A DNA stretch of 42,522 nucleotides from Lachnospiraceae bacterium (GTDB taxonomy: Bacteria > Bacillota > Clostridia > Lachnospirales > Lachnospiraceae), in assembly GCA_030524665.1 (NCBI GenBank), contig JAUNGL010000010.1, forward strand, positions 1-42,522. Direction: 5' to 3'. The translations under genes and the position numbers were made by a program. This document shows positions 16,955 through 25,513 of the stretch, piece by piece. Position 1 is the stretch's first letter, and the number at the start of each line of letters is the position of its first letter. Below the pieces are notes generated by a model that saw only the letters and a list, made by a program, of their open reading frames with translations, was not told the DNA's origin and made no database searches.

Positions 16955-18568
16955 ATGAAAAGAAAATTGACAGCAGCAGTCATAGGCGCAGCGATGGCAG
17001 TATCCGCAATGGTATGCCCTGTACCGGCTATGGCAGCAGGAGAGCAGGTATTGAACACCTACCGTTTGAATGAGCCGGCAACTCTGGACCGTGTGGCACC
17101 TACGATTGACGAGTCGGGAAAGTACATCCTGTACGATGCATCAGAGCCGTTGGTGCGTATTGAAGAGGGCAAGATCACGGAAGCAGGCTGCGAATCCTAT
17201 GAATACAACGAGGCAGATCTGACTTATACGTTTAAGCTTCGTGAAAATTACTGGGAAGACGGCGTGCAGGTTACGGCGGCTGACTATCTGTATTCTTTCC
17301 AGCGGATGGTGGATCCTGACAGTGCTTACGGCTATGTGTCAGATTTGTACTGTATTGAAAATGCAGAAGCGATCAATGCAGGCGAAATGGAAGTTTCTGA
17401 GCTGGGCGTGACGGCTCCGGACGATACGACTCTGGTAGTGAAGCTGAACGAAGTGACGCCTTCTTTCCTGCAGGTAGTTCCGATGTATCCGCAGAGACAG
17501 GATTTTGTTGAGGAGTGTGGTGACTCCTATGGGATTGATGCAGACAAATTCTTAAGCTGCGGACCGTTTAAGGTAACGGCCTGGGAGCACAACAGCTATA
17601 TCGACATGGTTCCGAACGATCAGTACTGGGATGCTGCCAATGTAAAGCTGGAGCAGCTTCATGTAGCTTTTGTCAATGATCCCAATACACTGTACAGTTC
17701 CATGCTGAACGGAACACTGGACTACATGGAAACCTCTACACCGGAGTATATTGAAACCTTTGAGTCCATGGATGATATGGTTGTTCAGGACCATGTAACG
17801 CCGACACTTGGCTTTATCGTATTCAACTGTGAGGATGAACTGATGTCCAACGCAAAGGTTCGTCAGGCGTTCTCCCTTGCAATCAACAGAGAAATGTTTA
17901 CAGAGGTGATCTATCACGGACTCTCCTATCCGGCATACGGACTTCTCTCACCGGCAAACGGCATTGACGGAGTTTCCTTCCGTGACAAGGTGGAGGAACC
18001 GCTGAAGGCATTTGCGGAAGAGAATCCAGATCCGAAGGAGCTGCTGATAGAAGGGCTGACAGAACTTGGTATGGATCCGGATCCGTCCAAGCTTCAGGTT
18101 ACTCTGAGCACAGGCTCCACCAGCGCAAGCTCCAACAACAGCATGGCAGTGTTCCAGCAGTTCTTCCAGGAGACACTGGGTGTGACTATGGTTCCGGATG
18201 CAACAGAGTGGGCTACCTTCTGGAACGACTGCAAGGGCGGTGATTTCCAGATGGCATATCTCGCATGGTCAGGTGAAGTAGACGTGTCCTTCCTGTTTAA
18301 CCTGTTCCTGAGTGATTCCGCACAGATGCCGTGCTTCTATTATACAGACGAGTTTGACGAGATTGTGGAAAAAGCAAATAAGTCTACGGATGCTGAGGAG
18401 CGTTTCCAGCTTTACGGCGAAGCAGAGAAGCTGGTTATTGTGGATCAGTGCCAGCTTGCACCGGTTTATTACAGTGTAAACAGATCCGTGCTTCGTTCCA
18501 GAGTGAAGAATTGGGATTACAATGTATTCTCTACCGCAGGACGGAAGGGCGTATATATTGAGGAATAA
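16955..18568 (+). CDS. Peptide ABC transporter substrate-binding protein (family 5, OppA/DppA type)
   Basis: This 537-aa extracytoplasmic binding protein is of the oligopeptide/dipeptide family. It begins with a signal peptide (basic MKRK, hydrophobic stretch to about residue 22, likely cleavage after AMA near residue 27-28). The family body includes YTFKLRENYWEDGVQVTAADYLYSFQRM, the CGPFKVTAWEHNSYIDMVPNDQYWD region and VRQAFSLAINREMF. Cys21 is not in a normal lipobox (AMVC), so lipid anchoring is unclear, which is unusual for a Gram-positive. A GGAGG ribosome binding site precedes ATG. It is followed by a terminator and then the permease genes, a common way to make more binding protein than transporter. 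Confidence 0.93.
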   Translation: MKRKLTAAVIGAAMAVSAMVCPVPAMAAGEQVLNTYRLNEPATLDRVAPTIDESGKYILYDASEPLVRIEEGKITEAGCESYEYNEADLTYTFKLRENYWEDGVQVTAADYLYSFQRMVDPDSAYGYVSDLYCIENAEAINAGEMEVSELGVTAPDDTTLVVKLNEVTPSFLQVVPMYPQRQDFVEECGDSYGIDADKFLSCGPFKVTAWEHNSYIDMVPNDQYWDAANVKLEQLHVAFVNDPNTLYSSMLNGTLDYMETSTPEYIETFESMDDMVVQDHVTPTLGFIVFNCEDELMSNAKVRQAFSLAINREMFTEVIYHGLSYPAYGLLSPANGIDGVSFRDKVEEPLKAFAEENPDPKELLIEGLTELGMDPDPSKLQVTLSTGSTSASSNNSMAVFQQFFQETLGVTMVPDATEWATFWNDCKGGDFQMAYLAWSGEVDVSFLFNLFLSDSAQMPCFYYTDEFDEIVEKANKSTDAEERFQLYGEAEKLVIVDQCQLAPVYYSVNRSVLRSRVKNWDYNVFSTAGRKGVYIEE

Positions 18569-18612
18569 TCAGCCGCCTGATTGTCACGGAACGTAATCTG
18601 AGGCAGCGGCAG

Positions 18613-18649
18613 AACCAGGAGAGACCGCAGCAGGTTTCTCCTGGTTTTT
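18613..18649 (+). terminator. Intrinsic terminator between binding protein and permeases
   Basis: AACCAGGAGA (18613-18622) and TCTCCTGGTT (18637-18646) pair perfectly over 10 bp, followed by TTT. No clear promoter is visible between it and the permease gene, so it probably acts as a partial terminator within the operon. Confidence 0.8.
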
Positions 18650-18664
18650 AAGATTAAAAATGCG

Positions 18665-18721
18665 TGGAGCATATTCGAAAGCGGATCGCAGCACAAAGGG
18701 TCAGTTTTCTAATGTGCTCCA
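18665..18721 (+). other. Wide inverted repeat before the first permease gene
   Basis: TGGAGCA (18665-18671) and TGCTCCA (18715-18721) can pair around a 43-nt loop, immediately before the ribosome binding site of the permease gene. It may be structural, or chance. Confidence 0.25.
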
Positions 18722-18742
18722 TATAGAAAGGAGCAGTGCAAA

Positions 18743-19675
18743 ATGAAAAAATATGTGATAAAAAGAATTATCTATATGTTTTTCGTATTGTTGATCGTAA
18801 CGACAATTACATTTTTTCTGATGCACAATATTCCGGGAGATCCCCTGACTGCGCTGGTGCAGAAGCTGCCGGAGCAGACAAAAGCCAATTATTATGCCAA
18901 GTACGGTCTGGATAAGCCGGTGTGGGAACAGTTTTTGCTGTTTCTGAAAGGGATTTTCACGGAAGGTACACTGGGAGAATCCATCCGTTATCCGGGGCGT
19001 ATGGTGAAAGATATGATCGCGAAGTATTCCGTAAGCTCCGGACAGATTGGTCTTACCGCCGTGGGAGTCGGCTTTCTTCTGGGTATTATGATGGGAGTGG
19101 TTTCCGCGTTAAAGAGAAACAAGCTTCCGGATAAAATTATCAGTGTCATTGCCATTATCGGCGTATCTCTTCCTACTTTTGTGGTTGCATCGGTACTTCA
19201 GTATATTTTTACGGTTAAAATCCAAATCCTTCCTACGATGGGATGGGGTGAGCCGAAGCATATGGTACTTCCGGTGATCTGTATGGCGCTGTCGCCGCTG
19301 GCCACCTACACCAGATATATGCGTTCCAGCGTGTTGGATGTAGTGAATCAGGATTACATTACGATGGCAGAAGCAAAAGGAATGAGCTTTGGTATGATCG
19401 TCAGAAGGCATATTCTGCGGAATTCCATCCTGCCGTCGCTGACTATTCTGGGGCCGAATATTGCCGATGTATTTACCGGTTCCTTCATTATCGAGTCTAT
19501 ATTCAGTATTCCTGGTCTGGGAAGCTATTATATCACTGCGGTAACGGACAGAGATTTTCCTATGATTATTGGATCTACCATGTTCTATACAGGAATTTAC
19601 ATATTGTCACTTCTGATTGTGGATATTCTGTATGTAATCATTGACCCCAGGATTCGGCTGTCCGAGTCAGACTGA
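18743..19675 (+). CDS. Peptide ABC transporter permease, OppB/DppB type
   Basis: This 310-aa integral membrane protein has the DppB pattern. The N-terminal helix MKKYVIKRIIYMFFVLLIVTTITFFLMHNIPGDP leads into an external segment, and about five more helices follow. The inner-membrane loop EAKGMSFGMIVRRHILRNSILPSLTILG is the EAA motif that contacts the ATPase. The C-terminus ends IDPRIRLSE. Together with the next gene it forms the heterodimeric channel. AAAGGAGC precedes ATG 18743. The second permease starts 33 bp after its stop. Confidence 0.94.
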   Translation: MKKYVIKRIIYMFFVLLIVTTITFFLMHNIPGDPLTALVQKLPEQTKANYYAKYGLDKPVWEQFLLFLKGIFTEGTLGESIRYPGRMVKDMIAKYSVSSGQIGLTAVGVGFLLGIMMGVVSALKRNKLPDKIISVIAIIGVSLPTFVVASVLQYIFTVKIQILPTMGWGEPKHMVLPVICMALSPLATYTRYMRSSVLDVVNQDYITMAEAKGMSFGMIVRRHILRNSILPSLTILGPNIADVFTGSFIIESIFSIPGLGSYYITAVTDRDFPMIIGSTMFYTGIYILSLLIVDILYVIIDPRIRLSESD

Positions 19676-19708
19676 GTGCGTTTTGAGAAAGGTGGATATT
19701 AGGATACT

Positions 19709-20632
19709 ATGGAAAACAGGAATTTTACAGATGATCAGTTTGTGATTGTCGGCTGCAGCAATGCGGACAGTGAAAAGCTGGTCAGGCCCCAGACAACTTA
19801 CTGGAAGGACGCCTGGAGAAGGCTGAAACAAAATCATCTGGCGATCGCTGCTATGGTTGTATTGCTGCTGATTATATTGCTGACTATCTTCGGACCGGCA
19901 ATCAGCGGATACAGTTATGAGAAAATGAGTGCAGATATGAATCAGACGCCGAGTATGAAGCACTGGTTTGGTACGGATTCCCTGGGAAGAGATCTGTTTG
20001 CCCGGGTATGGATTGGCGGACGGGTGTCCATTATCATCGGTGTCGTGGGAGCAGTGATCACCACTATCATAGGAAGTATCTATGGCAGTATTTCGGCTTT
20101 TGCCGGCGGACGGGTGGATTCTGTGATGATGCGGATTGTGGAAATCATCAGCAGTATTCCTTATCTTATCGTGGTAATTCTGCTCTCACTGATGCTGGAT
20201 GACTCCGGTATCGGAAGTATTTTGCTGGCACTTTGTCTGGTGGGATGGTGTCCCACGGCGCGGCTGGTCAGAGGGCAGATTCTGCAGCTGGCGAGCGCGG
20301 AATACGTGACGGCAGCGAAGACATTAGGAGTTTCGAATGGCAAAATCATTATGCGGCATATGATTCCGAATACGTTAAGCGTTATTATTGTCAATCTGAC
20401 CTTCCGTATCCCGGGTTATATTTTCAGTGAATCTTTCCTGAGTTATGTAGGACTTGGGATTAAGACGCCAAATACCAGCTGGGGTATGCTGGCAGCCAGT
20501 GCCCAGGCAAATATATTCTTTTATCCGTATCAGTTGTTGTTTCCGGCTTTGATGATCGGGCTTACGATGCTGTCCTTTACCCTGTTTGGTGACGGACTCA
20601 GAGATGCGCTGGATCCAAAGCTTCGCCGGTAG
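19709..20632 (+). CDS. Peptide ABC transporter permease, OppC/DppC type
   Basis: This 307-aa protein has a ~45-residue cytoplasmic N-terminus ending in the WKDAWRRLKQNHLA segment that precedes TM1 in OppC/DppC. The external segment contains HWFGTDSLGRDLFARVWIGGRVS, a hallmark of this subfamily. About six TM helices are present, with the EAA loop AAKTLGVSNGKIIMRHMIPNTLSVIIV. The C-terminus is GDGLRDALDPKLRR. Its stop codon overlaps the ribosome binding site of the next gene, indicating coupled translation. Confidence 0.95.
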   Translation: MENRNFTDDQFVIVGCSNADSEKLVRPQTTYWKDAWRRLKQNHLAIAAMVVLLLIILLTIFGPAISGYSYEKMSADMNQTPSMKHWFGTDSLGRDLFARVWIGGRVSIIIGVVGAVITTIIGSIYGSISAFAGGRVDSVMMRIVEIISSIPYLIVVILLSLMLDDSGIGSILLALCLVGWCPTARLVRGQILQLASAEYVTAAKTLGVSNGKIIMRHMIPNTLSVIIVNLTFRIPGYIFSESFLSYVGLGIKTPNTSWGMLAASAQANIFFYPYQLLFPALMIGLTMLSFTLFGDGLRDALDPKLRR

Positions 20633-20642
20633 GAGGTGCGAG

Positions 20643-21662
20643 ATGAGTCGATTGCTTGAAGTAGAGAATCTGCAGGTATCTTTTCATACCTATGCGGGTG
20701 AGGTGAAAGCGGTCAGAGGAATTACTTTTGGAGTAGAAAAAGGTGAGACTCTGGCAATGGTAGGCGAGTCCGGATGCGGAAAATCAGTGACCGCCAAGGC
20801 GCTGATGCGTCTCTTTGAACGGACATCCGGCGAGATCATGCCCGGTTCGGCGATCTCCTTTGACGGAGTGGATGTTTTGGGGCTGAATAAAAAGGAACTG
20901 CATGCGTTCCGGGGGTCTGAGATCGGTATGATATTTCAGGATCCCATGACTTCACTGGATCCTACGATGAGTGTAGGCAAACAGGTGGGAGAATGCCTGA
21001 TGGTACATAAGGGAATCAGTATGAAGGAAGCTGTGAAACAGTCAGTGGATCTGCTGCGTCTGGTGGAGATTCCTAATCCTGAGGAGAGGGTCAGGGCATA
21101 TCCGCATCAGCTCTCCGGAGGGATGCGCCAGCGTGTAGTAATTGCCACCGCTCTGGCCTGCAATCCGAAGCTTCTGATTGCAGATGAACCGACTACGGCG
21201 CTGGATGTCACGATACAGGCGCAGGTACTGGATCTTCTGAGAGGTTTGAAAGAGAAGCTGGGAACTGCAATTATTCTGGTGACACATGATCTTGGAATTG
21301 TAGCAGATTTCGCAGATCGGATTCAGGTGATGTATGCCGGTGTGATTGTGGAAGAGGGAACGAAACAGGAGATTTTCAAGGAGTGTGACCACCCTTATAC
21401 GTGGGCGCTGCTCCAGTCAATTCCTTCCGAGGACGATTCCGGGAGGGAGCTGTATTCCCTGAAGGGGACACCGCCGGATTTGCTTATGGAACAAAAGGGA
21501 TGTCCCTTTGCATCACGCTGCGAGTACTGTATGCCGGTCTGCAAAGAATATGCACCGGAATTTACCCAAAAGAGCGGTACGCACCGGGTAGCCTGCTGGC
21601 TGCAGCATGAGAAGGCTCCGAAAGTCAGACGGCCAGTGGGACTGGGAGGTGAAATACGATGA
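20643..21662 (+). CDS. Peptide ABC transporter ATPase, OppD/DppD type
   Basis: This 339-aa ATPase carries Walker A GESGCGKS, signature LSGGMRQRVVIATAL, Walker B LLIADEPTTALD and the switch VTHDLG. The C-terminal oligopeptide-transporter extension contains cysteines (GCPFASRCEYCMPVC) that in this family can hold an iron-sulfur cluster. ATG 20643 is chosen because AGGAGGTG (20631-20638) lies just upstream; the longer frame from 20586 would overlap the permease gene. The stop overlaps the next start by 4 bp. Confidence 0.95.
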   Translation: MSRLLEVENLQVSFHTYAGEVKAVRGITFGVEKGETLAMVGESGCGKSVTAKALMRLFERTSGEIMPGSAISFDGVDVLGLNKKELHAFRGSEIGMIFQDPMTSLDPTMSVGKQVGECLMVHKGISMKEAVKQSVDLLRLVEIPNPEERVRAYPHQLSGGMRQRVVIATALACNPKLLIADEPTTALDVTIQAQVLDLLRGLKEKLGTAIILVTHDLGIVADFADRIQVMYAGVIVEEGTKQEIFKECDHPYTWALLQSIPSEDDSGRELYSLKGTPPDLLMEQKGCPFASRCEYCMPVCKEYAPEFTQKSGTHRVACWLQHEKAPKVRRPVGLGGEIR

Positions 21663-22624
21663 GTCAGGATATCATCTTGCAGGTGGAGAACCTGAAGCAA
21701 TACTTCCCTTTGGGGAAAAACAGAGTGGTGAAAGCGGTGGATGACATCAGCTTTTCTATCAAAAGAGGAGAGACCTTTGGTCTGGTGGGAGAGTCCGGCT
21801 GCGGCAAATCGACTACCGGACGAAGTATTCTGGGGATCACACGGCCTACGGCCGGAAGGATTCTGTATGACGGGGAGGATATTTCTTCCTATACGAGGGC
21901 GCAGAAACTGCAGTTTAAAAAGCATGCGCAGATGATTTTTCAGGATCCGTATGCCTGTCTGGACCCGCGTATGACGATCAGCAGCATTATTAAAGAGGGA
22001 ATGGAGGTTCATTTCCGCTATTCTAAAAAAGAATCTGATGAGAAGGTATGCGACCTTTTAAATAAAGTGGGATTGACCGAGGATTATGCTTCGCGCTTCC
22101 CGCATGAATTGTCCGGAGGGCAGCGGCAGAGGATTGGAATCGCCAGAGCTCTGGCGGTAGAACCGGAGTTTATCGTGTGTGATGAACCGATCGCCGCGCT
22201 GGATGTTTCCATTCAGGCACAGGTGGTGAATCTGCTGATGAAGGTGCAGGAGGAGAGAAAGCATGCGTATCTCTTTATTTCGCATGATCTGTCCATGGTA
22301 CGCCACATTTCCGATCATATCGGTGTGATGTATCTCGGGTCTCTGGTAGAGACAGCTCCGAAGGAGGAGATCTACAGTCACCCGCTGCATCCTTATACAA
22401 AAGCACTGTTCTCAGCGATTCCGCAGCCGGATCCGGATAAGAACTGGGCCAGAACCAGAGTAAAGCTGGAAGGAGAGGTTCCAAGTCCGATCAATACCCC
22501 GGCGGGCTGCAAATTCTGTGCACGCTGTCCCTATGCGGACGGACGCTGCCATCAGGAAACGCCGAAGCTGCGTGATGTAGGGGCGGGACATATGGTGGCA
22601 TGCCATAAGCTGGAAGAACTGTAA
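21659..22624 (+). CDS. Peptide ABC transporter ATPase, OppF/DppF type
   Basis: This is the 321-aa second ATPase of the transporter. It has Walker [17 protein letters not shown], signature [15 protein letters not shown], Walker [13 protein letters not shown], the OppF-typical [16 protein letters not shown]-loop region, and the C-terminal cysteine motif [15 protein letters not shown]. It overlaps oppD-like by 4 bp (ATGA) and lies 9 bp upstream of pcp. This tight spacing ties the transporter to pyroglutamyl-peptide processing. Confidence 0.95.
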   Translation: MSQDIILQVENLKQYFPLGKNRVVKAVDDISFSIKRGETFGLVGESGCGKSTTGRSILGITRPTAGRILYDGEDISSYTRAQKLQFKKHAQMIFQDPYACLDPRMTISSIIKEGMEVHFRYSKKESDEKVCDLLNKVGLTEDYASRFPHELSGGQRQRIGIARALAVEPEFIVCDEPIAALDVSIQAQVVNLLMKVQEERKHAYLFISHDLSMVRHISDHIGVMYLGSLVETAPKEEIYSHPLHPYTKALFSAIPQPDPDKNWARTRVKLEGEVPSPINTPAGCKFCARCPYADGRCHQETPKLRDVGAGHMVACHKLEEL

Positions 22625-22633
22625 GGAGACAAG

Positions 22634-23290
22634 ATGAAAAAGATATTATTTACAGGCTTTGAACCATTTGGAGGAGAATCGGTGAATCCTTCCTGGGAGG
22701 CAGTATCGCTGCTCCCTGACAGGATTGGGCTTGCTGAGATTGCAAAACGCCATTTGCCGGTGGAATATGACACAGTGGCTGATTTGCTCCGGCAGGCTAT
22801 TGAAGAAGAGCAGCCGCATGCCGTCATTTGCGTGGGCCAGGCCGGCGGAAGGGCGGTTCTGACTCCGGAAATGGTGGCAATTAACCTGAATGATGCTGCC
22901 ATACCGGACAATGCAGGAGTGTCCCACGGCGGAGAAACGATCTGTCAGGACGGCCCGGCGGCTTATTTTGCCACAATTCCGGTAAAAGCGATCAGTGCCG
23001 GAATGATGGAAGCCGGGGTACCTGCCGCAGTGTCCTACACAGCTGGTACCTATGTGTGCAACAATGCGATGTACCATCTGCTCCATCTTCTGGCGGGGGA
23101 GTATCCTGAAATCAGGGGGGGATTCATTCATGTGCCCTATGAATGCGGTCAGGTACTGGGGAAATCCAACATGTCTTCCCTGCCGTTGCCCATGATTGCC
23201 AAAGGTTTGGAGGCGGCAGCGAAGGTGACGGCGGAGGTGCTGGAAGCGGGCACCCAGGATATCCGGATAGCATGCGGAAGCACACACTGA
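22634..23290 (+). CDS. pcp: Pyrrolidone-carboxylate (pyroglutamyl) peptidase
   Basis: This 218-aa cytoplasmic cysteine peptidase (family C15) removes N-terminal pyroglutamate from peptides. The N-terminus is MKKILFTGFEPFGGESVNPSWEA. The catalytic triad is visible as Glu79 in TPEMVAIN, Cys142 in AGTYVCNNAMYHLLH and His166 in GGFIHVPYE. Length matches the family. It is in the same run as the peptide transporter (9 bp gap) and the 5-oxoprolinase subunit genes, so its product, 5-oxoproline, has an immediate downstream enzyme encoded next to it. Confidence 0.96.
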   Translation: MKKILFTGFEPFGGESVNPSWEAVSLLPDRIGLAEIAKRHLPVEYDTVADLLRQAIEEEQPHAVICVGQAGGRAVLTPEMVAINLNDAAIPDNAGVSHGGETICQDGPAAYFATIPVKAISAGMMEAGVPAAVSYTAGTYVCNNAMYHLLHLLAGEYPEIRGGFIHVPYECGQVLGKSNMSSLPLPMIAKGLEAAAKVTAEVLEAGTQDIRIACGSTH

Positions 23291-23413
23291 AAGCAGATGA
23301 CTGCTGAGCCGCAAACAGTGGTTTTAGTTTGCGTGCGGGAACATACCGGGTGCAGGAAGAAACGGCGGATACATTGGGGAATGGATATGAGATTTCAGAA
23401 ATCGAGTGATCAG

Positions 23414-24124
23414 ATGAGCAGAGAATATAAAATAAAACCAGTGGGCGATCAGGCTATTCAGGTAATTTTTGAACAGAAGATTGACGAGAAAATAAACGAA
23501 AAGGTCATGGCACTGCGGGACAGGCTTTCCTCTGATGCCGGGGCCTTTTCGCACGTTCCCAAGGGGGCGGTGCTGGAGACGATTCCAGCCTATGCGTCCC
23601 TTTTGATCTATTACAATCCCATGATGACAGATTATGGCTCTGTGAAGGAGTGGCTGGAGCTGCTTTTGACAGAGAGTGGAAAGGGAAAGCAGTCGACGGG
23701 AAGGCTGATTGAGATACCGGTGTGTTACGGAGGAAGATATGGCGAGGATTTAAAGTTTGTGGCCTCCCATGCCGGAATGACGGAAGAGGAAGTGATCCGC
23801 ATCCACAGCGGGCGTGATTACCGCATTTATATGTTGGGATTCCTACCCGGATTTCCATACCTGGGAGGAATGGATGAGCGGATTTTTACGCCCAGGTTGC
23901 AGAGTCCCAGAACCAGAATTCCGGCCGGAAGTGTCGGAATCGGCGGAGAGCAGACCGGTATCTATCCGGTGGAATCTCCGGGAGGCTGGCAGCTGATCGG
24001 GCGCACGCCTGTGAAGCTTTTTAATCCGCAGAACAATGGTGAACTGCCCTATGAAGCGGGTGACCGGATACGGTTCATTCCCATAGGAGAGAAAGAATTC
24101 GGGCAGCTGTCCCGCAAACAGTGA
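23414..24124 (+). CDS. pxpB: 5-oxoprolinase subunit PxpB (KipI family)
   Basis: This protein of about 236 aa has the carboxyltransferase subdomain 1 seen in KipI/PxpB and in urea amidolyase. Signatures are VGDQAIQVIF near the N-terminus, the YAYSLLIYYNP-like strand, EIPVCYGGRYGEDL, GMTEEEVIRIHSGRDYRIYMLGFLPGFPYLGG, PRTRIPAGSVGIGGEQTGIYPVESPGGWQLIGRTP and PYEAGDRIRFIPI. With PxpA and PxpC it forms the ATP-dependent 5-oxoprolinase, giving glutamate. The start is uncertain: ATG 23414 fits the family N-terminus, while ATG 23387 and 23381 are alternatives with equally weak ribosome binding sites. In Bacillus KipI homologues inhibit KinA, but the context here supports a metabolic role. Confidence 0.93.
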   Translation: MSREYKIKPVGDQAIQVIFEQKIDEKINEKVMALRDRLSSDAGAFSHVPKGAVLETIPAYASLLIYYNPMMTDYGSVKEWLELLLTESGKGKQSTGRLIEIPVCYGGRYGEDLKFVASHAGMTEEEVIRIHSGRDYRIYMLGFLPGFPYLGGMDERIFTPRLQSPRTRIPAGSVGIGGEQTGIYPVESPGGWQLIGRTPVKLFNPQNNGELPYEAGDRIRFIPIGEKEFGQLSRKQ

Positions 24125-24291
24125 CGGAAAATCATCAGTAAGGGCGGGATTCCGTGATTCCGTTCACAAAGAGTGCTGCAGTCTGTGAAGACTGGGATGG
24201 CAGAGGCAAAGCAGGATGAGGTAATATTTCTGCGGGCAGCACCGGTATGGAGTACAGAGAATGGCAGAGATCAGAAAGGATGGGAGGAAGT

Positions 24292-25401
24292 ATGGCGCTG
24301 GAGATTTTGTCTGCAGGTCCTATGACAACGATACAGGATCTGGGGCGGCAGGGTTATGCAGGCAGAGGCTACCGCAGATGCGGAGCATGTGATAAATATG
24401 CCATGAGACTGGCGAATCTTCTGGCATGGAATCTTTCCGGGGAGGATAATAGTTCTGTAGTGGAATTCACTTTGTCCGGCGGCAGGATACGTTTTACGGA
24501 AGGGGCATTGATTGCGCTGACGGGAGCAGACATGTGTCCGAAGCTGGACGGCAGTCCGATTTCCATGTATCGGACTGTGCAGGTACACCCGGGGCAGGTG
24601 CTGGAACTGGGGATAGTCAGGAGCGGTCTGCGTTCCTACCTGGCTGTCAGCGGAGGTCTGGATGTTCCGAACATGATGGGAAGCAGTTCCACTGATACGA
24701 TCTGCCGGATCGGAGGTCTGGACGGCGGCGCGCTCAAGGCCGGGGATTGGCTGGAACTTGGCCGGGAGTCCTGGCTCTGGGGAGACAGAACGCGTGCGGA
24801 ACAGGTATTCACTCATTTGCAGGAAAAAAACGCGGAGTTTCTTCTGACAGAGGATCTGTTCTGGATCAGGACAGCATCCTTTCGTTACCGCAGTATGGGG
24901 CAGGAGCTTCTGCCTGTGCTGCGCACAGTTGCCGGACCCCAGGAGGACGCATTTACCGCAGAAGCTATGGAGGTACTGAGGCGCAGTGTTTACCGGGTGA
25001 GCGCGGATTCTAACCGGATGGCCTGCAGGCTGGACGGTCCCGGACTGGAAGCGGAACATGGATATGATATTATATCGGACGGTATCGTGGAAGGTTCTGT
25101 GCAGGTATCGGCCAATGGTCAGCCGATCGTCATGCTGGCTGATCACCAGACAACCGGAGGATATGCGAAGATCGGTACAGTAATCAGCGCAGATATTCCG
25201 GCTATTGCGCAGAGAAGGCCCGGCGAGCATATCGGATTTCTGTTCATTACGCCGGAGGAGGCGAATGAGGCGTACCGTCTGGAGGAAAAGAAGCTGTCAT
25301 GGTTTCGATGGAAGCTGCTGGAGCATCTGAAGAAATATGCGCCCCCGGAAGCGGCTGATCTTTTCAGCAGATTAGACTGCGGAGAAGAGATTCAGTTGTG
25401 A
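24292..25401 (+). CDS. pxpC: 5-oxoprolinase subunit PxpC (KipA family)
   Basis: This 369-aa protein is the carboxyltransferase subdomain 2 (AHS2) partner of PxpB. Family hallmarks are ILSAGPMTTIQDLGRQGYAGRGYRRCGACDKYAMRLANLL, LTGADMCPKLDG, YLAVSGGLDVPNMMGSSSTD, the SNRMACRLDGPGL segment, the EGSVQVSANGQPIVMLADHQTTGGYAKIGTVISADI motif and the IGFLFITPEEA end. It is slightly longer than usual because of a C-terminal extension rich in Lys and Glu. GGGAGG just upstream supports ATG 24292 rather than 24247. A 167-bp gap separates it from pxpB, with no terminator seen. Confidence 0.94.
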   Translation: MALEILSAGPMTTIQDLGRQGYAGRGYRRCGACDKYAMRLANLLAWNLSGEDNSSVVEFTLSGGRIRFTEGALIALTGADMCPKLDGSPISMYRTVQVHPGQVLELGIVRSGLRSYLAVSGGLDVPNMMGSSSTDTICRIGGLDGGALKAGDWLELGRESWLWGDRTRAEQVFTHLQEKNAEFLLTEDLFWIRTASFRYRSMGQELLPVLRTVAGPQEDAFTAEAMEVLRRSVYRVSADSNRMACRLDGPGLEAEHGYDIISDGIVEGSVQVSANGQPIVMLADHQTTGGYAKIGTVISADIPAIAQRRPGEHIGFLFITPEEANEAYRLEEKKLSWFRWKLLEHLKKYAPPEAADLFSRLDCGEEIQL

Positions 25402-25513
25402 GAGTAGAGCGGATTCAGCCAGAAAAGAGAATGAATATGTGTAATGTTGCTCATCGTCCGCAGGGGCGGGCGTTTTATCAGATGGAAAGATAAATACAGG
25501 GAGGAATGGAAAG

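Noticed and set aside
24271..25230. 319-aa minus-strand frame opposite pxpC
   Set aside because: Antisense of a well-supported family protein, no ribosome binding site.
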